From an uncultured bacterium (GTDB taxonomy: Bacteria > Actinomycetota > Thermoleophilia > BMS3ABIN01), in contig CAJVWY010000023.1 of the NCBI GenBank assembly GCA_913009925.1, positions 1 to 10,867 on the forward strand: a stretch of 10,867 bases of DNA, read 5' to 3'. This document shows, one piece after another, positions 1 to 7,137 of the stretch. Positions within the stretch are counted from its first letter, which is position 1. Every line of letters starts with the position of its first letter. Position numbers and translations under genes: made by a program. The notes beneath the pieces were generated by a model, which saw only the letters and a program-made list of their open reading frames with translations, was not told where the DNA came from and ran no database searches.

Positions 1-99
1 AGAAAAATAACAAATAAGAAGAAGAAGAAAAAGAAAAAGGAAAAGAAAAGAAAGAAAGAAGAAAGAAAAAAGAAGAAAAAAAAATATAATTTTTTTTTT
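1..99. other. Low-complexity A/G run and T10 spacer, sequencing artefact
   Basis: Bases 1-89 are almost only A and G with a few T and C, and have no coding character. Bases 90-99 are exactly ten T, directly followed by the Illumina P5 sequence. The flow-cell-grafted P5 primer carries a ten-T spacer before AATGATACGG, so this looks like a read that ran through the insert and the adapter and ended in low-quality calls. It should be treated as non-biological and trimmed. The match of the P5 start is seen directly; the read-through origin is inference. Confidence 0.9.
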
Positions 100-157
100 A
101 ATGATACGGCGACCACCGAGATCTACACTCTTTCCCTACACGACGCTCTTCCGATCT
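100..157 (+). other. Illumina P5 / TruSeq universal adapter contamination
   Basis: The 58 bases begin with AATGATACGGCGACCACCGA and end with CGACGCTCTTCCGATCT, and match the TruSeq universal adapter along their whole length with no mismatch that I can see. Genomic sequence begins at about 158. The contig therefore ends here because assembly ran into adapter, and the start of the pilus operon is missing upstream. Confidence 0.97.
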
Positions 158-252
158 GATAGGCTTTCTTTACAATAAAGGAATACCTGCTGAACCGTCG
201 AAGCTAGACCCCAGTCCAGTCCTGTTGGGATTGTTGGTGCTTGCATGAATTA

Positions 253-1806
253 ATGGCCGGCTTCTTTAAAAAGAAACAGAAGGAACCAAAAGAGAACGAA
301 AAACAGCCTTCCGGGACTAAGCCGGAGGCTGTACTGGAGACCCCTTCCGAAAAACCAGACGGGAAAAAGAAGAAACCGCCTAAAAAACCCCTGTTTGCCT
401 TTGGCAAGAAGCCTAAAAAGCCCCGGGAACCCAAGGCGAAGAAGAAGAAGCACACCTTTGGCGGTTCCAAGTACAGCCCCGTGGGTCTCGACCTGGGCAG
501 CTCTTCCATAGCAGCGGTCAGGCTGCAACATCAGGATGCCGGTTCAAAAGTCATATCAGCGGCGCTGGACCAGCTGCCGGAGGGCGTGATAAGCGAGGGA
601 GAGGTAAACGATGTAGACGCTCTCGGCCACGCTCTGAAACGTTTCTGGCGCACTTACAAGATACGGGGTCGCAAGGTGGCGCTGGGCCTGGCCAGCCAGA
701 AGATCGTGGTCAGGACGCTGGACTTTCCCGTCCTGGACAAAAAGGAGCTTCGGCAGGCCATCGAGTACCAGGCGCAGGACTATATACCCATCCCCATCGA
801 GGACGCTGTCTTCGATTTTCATGTCATCCGGCGGTTCACCGACAAGGATGGGATAGGAAAGCAGAAGGTGCTGGTGGTGGCGGCACAGAAGACCATGGTG
901 ATGAATTACATCGATGCGGTGAAGAAGGCAAAGCTTAGCATCGACGGAATCGATCTCCAGGCGTTCGCCATGCTGCGTTCGTTCTCTCCCCACAGTTTTC
1001 TCGACGAAGGCACACCTTCCGGTCATGCGGTAGCCATCGTGCACATAGCATCGGATGTGACCAACATGGTTATCGAGGCCAACGGTGAGCCCCAGTTCAC
1101 CCGGATCACCTCCTTTGGCGGCGATGACTTCACCCGGGCGGTGCAGGAGCAACTGGGTGTACCGTTCATCGAGGCGGAAACCATGAAAACACGGATCGGC
1201 TTGCCAGAGCCGGGTGCTGCCGCGCCGGGGGCGGAATCAGGTCCTCCCGGAAGCGGACCGTTGACCGACGGTGGTTCACCCACGGACGAGGGGCAGGACG
1301 GTGATGACAGCGCCGATGATGATCTGCCACCCCAGGGAGGAGATTTCCCGGAGGGTCCGATGCCGCCGGGGGACGAGGAGAATGCCGGCGATGAGAAGGA
1401 TGAGCATGCCGAAACCGGAGAGGGAGCAGACGACGGCGGTAAGGAGCTGTTCTGGCCGGAGGCCGACGACCGCGCGCTGGCGGAAGAAAAAGAGATAGAG
1501 GCGACGGTGCAGCGGGCGCTGGAGATAACGACTGACAGCTTCGCCGACGAGTTGCGGCGTTCGCTTGACTACTATATTTCCCAGGAGGAATCTCTTCCGA
1601 TCGGCAGGCTGTTGCTCAGCGGCGGCGGCGCGTTGCTGCCGAATCTGGACAGGCACCTTTCCCAGCTGTTCCCCTTCCAGGTGGAGCTTGGTGATCCGCT
1701 GGTGAGGATAACAGGCAACAAGTCCAAGCTGTCGGATGATGAGCTCAAGGCCCTGGCACCGAGATTAGCCATAGCCATCGGCCTGGCCCTGGAGGATGAG
1801 GAGTAG
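253..1806 (+). CDS. pilM: Type IV pilus assembly protein PilM, extended form
   Basis: PilM is an actin-like ATP-binding protein that forms a cytoplasmic ring under the pilus inner-membrane complex and binds the N-terminus of PilN. The phosphate-binding motif VGLDLGSSS is at residues 77-85, and a C-terminal glycine-rich SGGGALLPNL motif starts near residue 456. ATG 253 (517 aa) is preferred to an in-frame TTG at 241; neither has a convincing ribosome site. Typical PilM proteins are near 350 residues. This one has about 72 extra basic, Lys/Pro-rich residues at the N-terminus and an insert rich in Gly, Pro, Asp and Glu at about residues 316-400. The fold resumes at about residue 405. The gene ends two bases before pilN. 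Family assignment is secure; the role of the extensions is unknown. Confidence 0.93.
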   Translation: MAGFFKKKQKEPKENEKQPSGTKPEAVLETPSEKPDGKKKKPPKKPLFAFGKKPKKPREPKAKKKKHTFGGSKYSPVGLDLGSSSIAAVRLQHQDAGSKVISAALDQLPEGVISEGEVNDVDALGHALKRFWRTYKIRGRKVALGLASQKIVVRTLDFPVLDKKELRQAIEYQAQDYIPIPIEDAVFDFHVIRRFTDKDGIGKQKVLVVAAQKTMVMNYIDAVKKAKLSIDGIDLQAFAMLRSFSPHSFLDEGTPSGHAVAIVHIASDVTNMVIEANGEPQFTRITSFGGDDFTRAVQEQLGVPFIEAETMKTRIGLPEPGAAAPGAESGPPGSGPLTDGGSPTDEGQDGDDSADDDLPPQGGDFPEGPMPPGDEENAGDEKDEHAETGEGADDGGKELFWPEADDRALAEEKEIEATVQRALEITTDSFADELRRSLDYYISQEESLPIGRLLLSGGGALLPNLDRHLSQLFPFQVELGDPLVRITGNKSKLSDDELKALAPRLAIAIGLALEDEE

Positions 1807-1808
1807 CC

Positions 1809-2555
1809 ATGCCGCGAGTCAATCTGGTACCGATAGAGGAACAACAAAGGGAATTCCGCCGGCAGTTCTACATAGTGCCGGTGGCGGGCGCTGCCATCCT
1901 GCTTATAGCCATGGGCAGTACCTATGTAGCCATCGACCGGCAGCTTGTCAACACCGAGCAGGAATACCATGATTACCAGAAGAGCAACGCGGCGCTGGCG
2001 CCAAAGGTGAAGGAGCTCGAGGACTACGAGAGCACCCAGGACAATAAACAGAACCGTCTCAACTCGATCATCGGTCTTTATTCGCAGAGGGTTCGCTGGT
2101 CGCGAATACTGGACGACCTGGCATTTGTCATCCCCGAGGACATCTGGCTGGATTCCATCACCGGCGAGGTGCCGGGGCTGGTCGTCAGCGAGAAGAAAAC
2201 CAGTTCGAGTGAAGGAAAGCAATACGATTTTATCGTTAACGGTTACACCAATGACATGGACACGGTGGCGGTGATGATGGTGCGCATGGCCCTCATACCG
2301 GCCCTGACAAACATTAACCTGATATCCGCCGAGAAGCAGCAGGTCGAGAATGGCAATGTGGCGATCAATTTCGAGGTCGGCGCGGATCTGGTGCAGTCCG
2401 GTGAGGTGCAGAAGCCGGCGGCGGCGCCGAATACCGGTGAAGAGGGACCTTCGGGAACGACTACCAACAGTGGAACAAGCACAGGCGGCTCCACGGCGGC
2501 AACTACCGGCACGAGCACCAGAGGCTCCACCGGTACAACCACCGGTAACAACTAG
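1809..2555 (+). CDS. pilN: Type IV pilus assembly protein PilN
   Basis: PilN is a bitopic membrane protein that links cytoplasmic PilM to PilO in the pilus alignment complex. Residues 4-8 (VNLVP) match the conserved INLLP-like peptide that inserts into PilM. One membrane segment lies at about residues 21-41. A charged, probable coiled-coil region follows (about 43-90), then the PilN fold, with the typical 'PEDIWLDSI' and 'VNGYTND' segments. From about residue 202 to the end (248) the protein becomes a Thr/Gly/Ser/Ala tail, which is unusual for PilN and would lie outside the membrane. The start is two bases after the pilM stop, implying coupled translation. Position between pilM and pilO supports the call. 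Confidence 0.93.
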   Translation: MPRVNLVPIEEQQREFRRQFYIVPVAGAAILLIAMGSTYVAIDRQLVNTEQEYHDYQKSNAALAPKVKELEDYESTQDNKQNRLNSIIGLYSQRVRWSRILDDLAFVIPEDIWLDSITGEVPGLVVSEKKTSSSEGKQYDFIVNGYTNDMDTVAVMMVRMALIPALTNINLISAEKQQVENGNVAINFEVGADLVQSGEVQKPAAAPNTGEEGPSGTTTNSGTSTGGSTAATTGTSTRGSTGTTTGNN

Positions 2556-2569
2556 TCCGGGGGCGGGAA

Positions 2570-3208
2570 TTGAAGCGACGGGATATTTACATACTGATAG
2601 GACTGGGAGTCCTGGTCCTCATCGTCGCCTGGTATTTTCTTATGATAAGCCCCAAACGGGACGATGTGGCCGAAGCGCAGAAGCTGAGGGATACGGAAAA
2701 ACGTCAGTTCGAGACGGACAGGGCCCGAGTTGAGAGGCTGCCGGAGGAGAAGCGGGCGGCGTTGCAGGCCCAGGAGGACCTGCTCAAGATCAACAAGCTG
2801 GTACCGGTGGATAAACAGGTGCCATCACTCATCATCGAACTGAACCAGAGCGCCAATCAGTCGGGTATTGATTTTGTGAAGATAGCTCCCAAGGAGCCGG
2901 TGGATGTAGGCGGAGATACGGTGATTCCCATGGATCTGACTTTCGAGGGAAGGTTCTTCGATGTAAATGATTTCCTGTACCGCGTCGAGAACTACGCCAG
3001 GCTTGAAGGCTCGGATGTCAATGTAAGCGGACGTTTCATCAGCGTGGTGGATCTGCAGCTGGAGCAGGGGGACTTTCTGGAATGGCCGAATGTGACCTGC
3101 AGGTTGGGGGTAAATACCTACATGACCACGCCGGCGCCGCTGCCCAAGACTGCCGGGCGCGCAGCAAAGGACAGCAACAACTCAGATCAAACCAAGACCG
3201 GGGGTTAG
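2570..3208 (+). CDS. pilO: Type IV pilus assembly protein PilO
   Basis: PilO pairs with PilN through a coiled coil and a ferredoxin-like extracytoplasmic domain. The protein has 212 residues, usual for the family. A short basic N-terminus (MKRRD) precedes one membrane segment at about residues 7-26. A charged helical stretch follows (about 30-75), then a C-terminal domain with the PilO-typical pattern 'PMDLTFEGRFFDVNDFLYRVE'. The start is TTG at 2570, preceded by a G-rich GGGCGGG stretch; no ATG or GTG nearby keeps the basic residues and membrane segment intact. It follows pilN by 14 bases. The C-terminal 20 or so residues are polar and probably disordered. Confidence 0.92.
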   Translation: MKRRDIYILIGLGVLVLIVAWYFLMISPKRDDVAEAQKLRDTEKRQFETDRARVERLPEEKRAALQAQEDLLKINKLVPVDKQVPSLIIELNQSANQSGIDFVKIAPKEPVDVGGDTVIPMDLTFEGRFFDVNDFLYRVENYARLEGSDVNVSGRFISVVDLQLEQGDFLEWPNVTCRLGVNTYMTTPAPLPKTAGRAAKDSNNSDQTKTGG

Positions 3209-3233
3209 GAGCAACAGGCCTCGGATAATCATT

Positions 3234-3743
3234 ATGAAGGGTTATTTACAGAAAATAGACGAGTTCAAGGGTTCGCCCGTCCTGGCGGCTATGGCGGCGG
3301 TGGTCCTGGTTATGCTGGCGATAGGACTGGCCATATCCTGTGGTGAAGAGGAAACGCCACCACCGCCGGTGACCAAGGCCCGGACGGAGACGCAGAGCAG
3401 AACCACGGTGAGCACGGACGAGGAACGGTCCAGTGGGTCCTCGGCTACCCAGAAGGAATCCCTGCAGGTACAGAGCAGCCCCACGAGCTCGTCGACCATG
3501 TGGAACAAGGTGTTCGACCGGAAAGATCCCTTCATTCAGCAGGAGGGGACACAGGTACCCGGAACTTCTACCGGAGTGACGCCTTCCACGGGTTCGACCT
3601 CGCCCAGCAGCTACCCGTCGGGAGGAACAACGACGACAGGTGGCTATACCGGCGGTACCACAGGAGGAACCACCGGTGGTACTACTGGCGGTACTACCGG
3701 GGGCACGACTGGTGGAGGCACGACGCCGCCACCATCCAAGTAA
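3234..3743 (+). CDS. Short PilP-like membrane-anchored protein with Gly-Thr repeat tail
   Basis: The product (169 aa) has a hydrophobic segment at about residues 16-35, ending at Cys36 (AISC), which resembles but does not fully match a lipobox. A Ser/Thr/Glu-rich linker follows. Residues 92-100 (KVFDRKDPF) resemble the 'RRDPF' motif in PilP and GspC-type proteins, which in didermic bacteria connect PilN/PilO to the secretin. The beta domain that normally follows is absent. Instead, residues 101-169 are Thr/Ser/Gly-rich, with GGTT units at the end. Position directly after pilO is where pilP normally sits. I infer a reduced PilP-like protein adapted to a cell without a secretin; an unrelated lineage-specific pilus accessory protein is possible. 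No strong ribosome site precedes ATG 3234. Confidence 0.6.
   Translation: MKGYLQKIDEFKGSPVLAAMAAVVLVMLAIGLAISCGEEETPPPPVTKARTETQSRTTVSTDEERSSGSSATQKESLQVQSSPTSSSTMWNKVFDRKDPFIQQEGTQVPGTSTGVTPSTGSTSPSSYPSGGTTTTGGYTGGTTGGTTGGTTGGTTGGTTGGGTTPPPSK
3651..3725 (+). repeat. In-frame 12-base tandem repeat encoding Gly-Gly-Thr-Thr units
   Basis: Five GGTT units plus a sixth extended GGGTT unit lie in register at the end of the PilP-like gene. Third codon positions differ between units (GGC, GGA, GGT and GGG; ACC, ACA, ACT and ACG), so the repeat is conserved as protein more than as DNA. That suggests selection for a flexible Gly/Thr tail and argues against very recent slippage. Confidence 0.85.
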
Positions 3744-3849
3744 GTATTCCTTTAAGATACCGCGGCTGTCTTTACGGCCCTGCCTCAGTCAAAGACATGT
3801 AGAATAACATGAATCCGCAGGGCAATATCAATTCGTAAACGGAGGTCGC

Positions 3850-5034
3850 ATGTCCCTCAGCTACAAAACCGCCGGCGAATCCCATGGGCCCGAACTGGTC
3901 TCCATCGTCGAGGGGATACCAGCGGGGCTGCCCTTGTCGAAGCGGGACATAGATCGGGACCTGGCGCGCCGTCAACTGGGTCATGGACGCGGCGGCAGGA
4001 TGAAGATAGAGAAGGACCAGGTCATCATATCAAGCGGGGTGCGTCATGGCATGACACTTGGTTCTCCCGTAAGCTTCAGGATAGTCAACGCCGATTGGCG
4101 AAACTGGACCGAAGTCATGGCGGCCGAGGGGGATGGGAAGGATGTTACGGCGGAGCCGGTGACCGTACCGCGGCCGGGACACGCGGATCTGCCGGGAATA
4201 CAAAAGTATGGTTTCCGGGACATCCGGAACGTGCTGGAGCGGGCAAGCGCCCGCGAGACAGCATCACGGGTGGCCGTGGGAGCGCTGGCGCGCAGGCTGC
4301 TGGCGGAATTCGGAGTCCAGGTGCTCAGCCATGTGGTCAGGATCGGCGAGGTTGAGGCTTCGGTCAGCGTGAGCCCGGGTATGGCTGCGGAAGACCTCAG
4401 CGCTGTTGATGAATCACCGGTGCGCTGTCTGGATGGAAGCGCGGCGGATGACATGGTGCGGGAAATAGACCGGGCCCGGGAGAACGGTGAATCGCTCGGC
4501 GGAGTATTCGAGGTGGCCGCCTTCGGGCTGGTGCCGGGGCTGGGTTCGAGCGCATCGGGGCCGGAACGCCTGGGGGGGCGTATCGGCGGCGCCCTGATGA
4601 GCATACCCGCAATCAAAGGTGCCGAGATCGGCGACGGTTTCCAACTGGCCGGCAAACCCGGATCGCAGGCTCATGACGAGATTTTTTTCGACCCCGGTCG
4701 TGGTTATTACCGCGAGACCAACAGGGCGGGCGGCCTGGAGGGCGGCATGACAAACGGTGAAACACTGCTGGCGCGCGCCTGCATGAAACCTATCCCCACG
4801 CTCACAAAACCGCTTCGTTCCATCAATATCACCAGCGGCGCCGAAGTTCCTGCGCATAAGGAGCGCAGCGATATCTGTGCCGTACCGGCAGCCGCGGTGG
4901 TCGGGGAGGCCATGGTGGCCATCGAACTGGCACGGGCCATGCTGGAAAAGTTCGGCGGCGACAGCCTGGAGGACATGATGGCGTCATTCGTCGCATACAG
5001 GGAAAGGTTGAAGGTGAGTTGGCCCCGACCGTGA
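3850..5034 (+). CDS. aroC: Chorismate synthase
   Basis: This enzyme converts 5-enolpyruvylshikimate 3-phosphate to chorismate, using reduced FMN, in the last shikimate-pathway step in the cytoplasm. Family signatures are clear: GESHGPE at residues 9-15, with the catalytic-region His12; a GRGGRMKIEKD segment; the 'RASARETASRVA' block; and the C-terminal 'RAGGLEGGMTNGE' block. Length (394 aa) is normal. A good GGAGG ribosome site at 3841-3845 supports ATG 3850. A 106-base gap separates it from the pilus genes. That gap holds an imperfect hairpin (GTCTTT 3768-3773 / AAAGAC 3791-3796) and a TAGAAT element at 3800-3805, but no well-spaced -35, so an independent promoter is possible but unproven. 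Confidence 0.97.
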   Translation: MSLSYKTAGESHGPELVSIVEGIPAGLPLSKRDIDRDLARRQLGHGRGGRMKIEKDQVIISSGVRHGMTLGSPVSFRIVNADWRNWTEVMAAEGDGKDVTAEPVTVPRPGHADLPGIQKYGFRDIRNVLERASARETASRVAVGALARRLLAEFGVQVLSHVVRIGEVEASVSVSPGMAAEDLSAVDESPVRCLDGSAADDMVREIDRARENGESLGGVFEVAAFGLVPGLGSSASGPERLGGRIGGALMSIPAIKGAEIGDGFQLAGKPGSQAHDEIFFDPGRGYYRETNRAGGLEGGMTNGETLLARACMKPIPTLTKPLRSINITSGAEVPAHKERSDICAVPAAAVVGEAMVAIELARAMLEKFGGDSLEDMMASFVAYRERLKVSWPRP

Positions 5035-5561
5035 TCCTCATCGGTTTTATGGGCTCGGGCAAGACCGCCGTGGGCCAGTGCCTGGCGAAGCGCCTGGGCT
5101 GGGAGTTTATCGACACGGACCATGAGGTGGTAAACAGCATGGGCATGTCCATACCGGAAGCGTTCCGGCGCAGGGGTGAAGCTATTTTCCGCGGGGCGGA
5201 GGAGGACGTGGTAAGCAGGATCCTGGACAAAGCCGCAGTTCTCAGGGGGGGGATGGTAGTTTCCCTGGGCGGTGGCGCCGTAACCAGCAGGGGGATCAGG
5301 GAGCGGCTGAAACGGGAGCCGCTGGTAGTGCTGCTGGATGAGGATGTTGATACGGCGTTTCGCCGGGCCGGCGGGGGCAGCAGGCCGCTGGCGGCGGAGC
5401 TGGAAAGTTTCAGGTCACTGTATGAAGAGCGGACCGGTCTTTACCGGGAGGCGGCAGGTATGATTATCGATACACGCGGGAAGAAAGTAGAGGCGGTGGC
5501 ACAAGAGGCGGAAGCGATGGTCCGGGAAAGGATCGGCGAGGAAGGGACGGCAAAGGCTTGA
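5019..5561 (+). CDS. aroK: Shikimate kinase
   Basis: The enzyme phosphorylates shikimate at the 3-hydroxyl using ATP. Counting from TTG 5019 (180 aa), the Walker A loop GFMGSGKT is at residues 9-16. The Asp pair of IDTD is at 32 and 34, Arg58 follows the GEAIFR helix, GGG is at 84-86, and the lid arginine lies in RPLA at about 122. Two starts are plausible. TTG 5019 overlaps aroC by 16 bases and gives a normal first strand (MAPTVILIG). GTG 5031 gives the GTGA four-base overlap seen at the following junctions and lies 12 bases after AGGTGAG (5012-5018), but shortens the first strand. I keep TTG because the protein fits the family better. Confidence 0.95.
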   Translation: MAPTVILIGFMGSGKTAVGQCLAKRLGWEFIDTDHEVVNSMGMSIPEAFRRRGEAIFRGAEEDVVSRILDKAAVLRGGMVVSLGGGAVTSRGIRERLKREPLVVLLDEDVDTAFRRAGGGSRPLAAELESFRSLYEERTGLYREAAGMIIDTRGKKVEAVAQEAEAMVRERIGEEGTAKA

Positions 5562-6658
5562 TCCAGCTGTTGGCAAACACCAGGAGCAAGGAATACCCCA
5601 TCTACCTGAGCGGCGGCGCCCTGGAGGAATCAGGGGACCTCTGGAGGTCCCTGGGCAGGGGCGGCAAGGTTGTGATCATTACCGACAGCAATGTAGCCGG
5701 CATCTGTCTTTCCCAGGTGGAAGATTCGTTCCGTGCCGCCGGCGTCGAGGTCGATAACATAGTCGTGGATGCCGGCGAGGGGGCCAAGAGTATCAGTCAG
5801 GCATCGCAGCTTTATTCACGACTGTTCGAGATGGACACGCGCCGGTGTGATACGGTATGCGCTTTGGGCGGCGGCGTGGTCGGCGACCTGGCGGGATTCG
5901 TCGCCAGCACCTACATGCGCGGTATCGGCCTGATACAGATTCCCACTACATTGCTTTCACAGGTGGACAGCAGCATCGGCGGCAAGGTAGGTATCAACAT
6001 CGAGGAGGCCAAGAACTATGTTGGCTCCTTTTACCAGCCCGACATCGTCATCACCGATCCCAACCTGCTGCGGACCTTGCCGCCGGAGCAGCTGTCAGAG
6101 GGGCTGGCGGAGGTAGTCAAATACACCCTGCTATACGGTGAGGATTTCTTCGAGGCGTTGGAGGTCAGCTATACCAGGTTCCAGGGTCTGGACATGGCCT
6201 TCGTCGAGCCGGTGATCAGGCGCTGCATCGAATACAAGCTGGCGGTTGTATCCGAGGACGAACGGGATCGCGGACGCCGGGCTGTACTCAATCTGGGCCA
6301 CTCGGTCGGGCACGGCATCGAGGCGGCGGGACGGTACAAGGCGTATTCCCATGGCCAGGCGGTGGCGCTGGGGCTGCTGGCGGCCCTGCGTCTTTCATAC
6401 GAAGTCCTGCAGCTGGACCCCGAATACCGGGACCGGCTGCGGGTGCTGCTGGATGCGCTCGGGCTTCCCGTGAGGCTGGAAGGGGTGGACGCCGGCGAGG
6501 TGCTGTCGGCAATGGCCAGCGACAAGAAGGCTGATGATACATCCGCAAACATGGTCCTGCTCAGGGAGCTGGGCGAACCGGTCATCAACTGTGATGTGAG
6601 TGCCACGCAGCTGGAGTATGCCGTAAACAGCCTGATGGCGGTGGAACAGGGCAGATGA
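5558..6658 (+). CDS. aroB: 3-Dehydroquinate synthase
   Basis: The enzyme converts DAHP to 3-dehydroquinate, needing NAD+ and a divalent metal (second shikimate-pathway step). The nucleotide-binding loop GGGVVGD is at residues 104-110. A strongly conserved stretch with 'PTTLLSQVDSS' and 'GGKVGIN' follows. Metal-ligand candidates are Glu185 in GLAEVVKY, the histidines of GHSVGHG at 248-252, and His265 in YSHGQAV. Length (366 aa) is typical. The start is TTG 5558, overlapping the aroK stop as TTGA; no other start preserves the N-terminal strand. The four-base overlap points to coupled translation with aroK and aroQ. Confidence 0.97.
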   Translation: MIQLLANTRSKEYPIYLSGGALEESGDLWRSLGRGGKVVIITDSNVAGICLSQVEDSFRAAGVEVDNIVVDAGEGAKSISQASQLYSRLFEMDTRRCDTVCALGGGVVGDLAGFVASTYMRGIGLIQIPTTLLSQVDSSIGGKVGINIEEAKNYVGSFYQPDIVITDPNLLRTLPPEQLSEGLAEVVKYTLLYGEDFFEALEVSYTRFQGLDMAFVEPVIRRCIEYKLAVVSEDERDRGRRAVLNLGHSVGHGIEAAGRYKAYSHGQAVALGLLAALRLSYEVLQLDPEYRDRLRVLLDALGLPVRLEGVDAGEVLSAMASDKKADDTSANMVLLRELGEPVINCDVSATQLEYAVNSLMAVEQGR

Positions 6659-7134
6659 ACGAGAACCGCATCATAGCCCTGCTGCACGGATGCAATCTCA
6701 ACCTGCTGGGAGAGAGGGACCCGGAACATTACGGTAACAGGAATCTGGGAGAACTGGAGTGTGAGTTCGTCGATGCCGCGCGTCGACACGGTATCAGGTG
6801 TGTCACCTTTCAGACAAATCACGAGGGCGAGCTTATCGAAAAGATACATGAACTGAGGAAACGGGTCGACGGCATGGTGATAAACCCCGGCGCCTGGACC
6901 CATTACAGCTACGCCCTGCACGATGCCCTGGAGATGGTGGTGGCGCCGGTGGTCGAGGTACACCTGTCCGACATCGCCAGCCGCGAGGAGAAATGGCGGC
7001 GCCGTTCTGTAATCAGCGATGTCTGTGACCTGACCATCTCCGGCAAGGGGATGGAAGGATACAAGGAGGCGCTCGCCTGGCTGGTCAAGCGGTTCGAGGC
7101 GGGAAAAGCGGATCCCTCGCTTCGCTCGGAATGA
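6655..7134 (+). CDS. aroQ: Type II 3-dehydroquinate dehydratase, divergent
   Basis: This small enzyme dehydrates 3-dehydroquinate to 3-dehydroshikimate; type II enzymes form dodecamers. Expected catalytic residues are present: Arg21 and Tyr26 in ERDPEHYG, Asn77 and His83 in INPGAWTH, His103 in VEVHLSD, and an arginine cluster at 115-117. Several near-invariant positions differ. The N-terminal NGPN signature reads HGCN (11-14), PGAY reads PGAW, and HLSN reads HLSD. One extra residue sits in the REE..R segment. The last ten residues (from about 150) are encoded by a short dispersed repeat, so the native C-terminus may have been replaced. ATG 6655 overlaps aroB by ATGA. Function is supported by operon position directly after aroB. 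Confidence 0.9.
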   Translation: MNENRIIALLHGCNLNLLGERDPEHYGNRNLGELECEFVDAARRHGIRCVTFQTNHEGELIEKIHELRKRVDGMVINPGAWTHYSYALHDALEMVVAPVVEVHLSDIASREEKWRRRSVISDVCDLTISGKGMEGYKEALAWLVKRFEAGKADPSLRSE

Positions 7135-7137
7135 CAG
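7110..7137. repeat. Widespread short repeat of the 'CHSERSE' type at the gene junction
   Basis: The reverse complement contains CATTCCGAGCGAAGCGAGGG, the core of a short repeat dispersed in many unrelated bacterial genomes, where spurious reverse-frame translations read like 'CHSERSEES'. Here the reverse frame reads CHSERSEGS. The core CTCGCTTCGCTC at 7116-7127 reads the same forwards and backwards on one strand (a mirror repeat). It encodes the aroQ C-terminus and includes the ATGA overlap with the next gene. Recognition is from memory of the motif; copy number here cannot be seen. Confidence 0.75.

Noticed and set aside
1..89. Purine-rich tract considered as a genomic microsatellite
   Set aside because: It lies outside the adapter and the T10 spacer, so it cannot be trusted as genomic sequence.
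158..252. Possible promoter or end of an upstream gene before pilM
   Set aside because: A TTTACA at 169-174 has no matching -10 at proper distance, and no upstream coding end can be recognised in the short stretch left.
204..531. Two reverse-strand open frames rich in Phe, Leu and Gly, opposite the start of pilM
   Set aside because: They are antisense to the Lys/Pro-rich tail of PilM, so AAG/AAA codons appear as Phe/Leu. No ribosome site or family resemblance is seen.
3768..3805. Promoter for aroC (TTTACG and TAGAAT)
   Set aside because: Spacing between the two elements is 23 bases, too long for a standard promoter. The TAGAAT alone is weak evidence; noted only under aroC.
4044..5230. Long reverse-strand open frames across aroC and aroK
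   Set aside because: High-GC shadow frames with Arg/Pro/Ser-rich translations and no family features, opposite clearly conserved enzymes.
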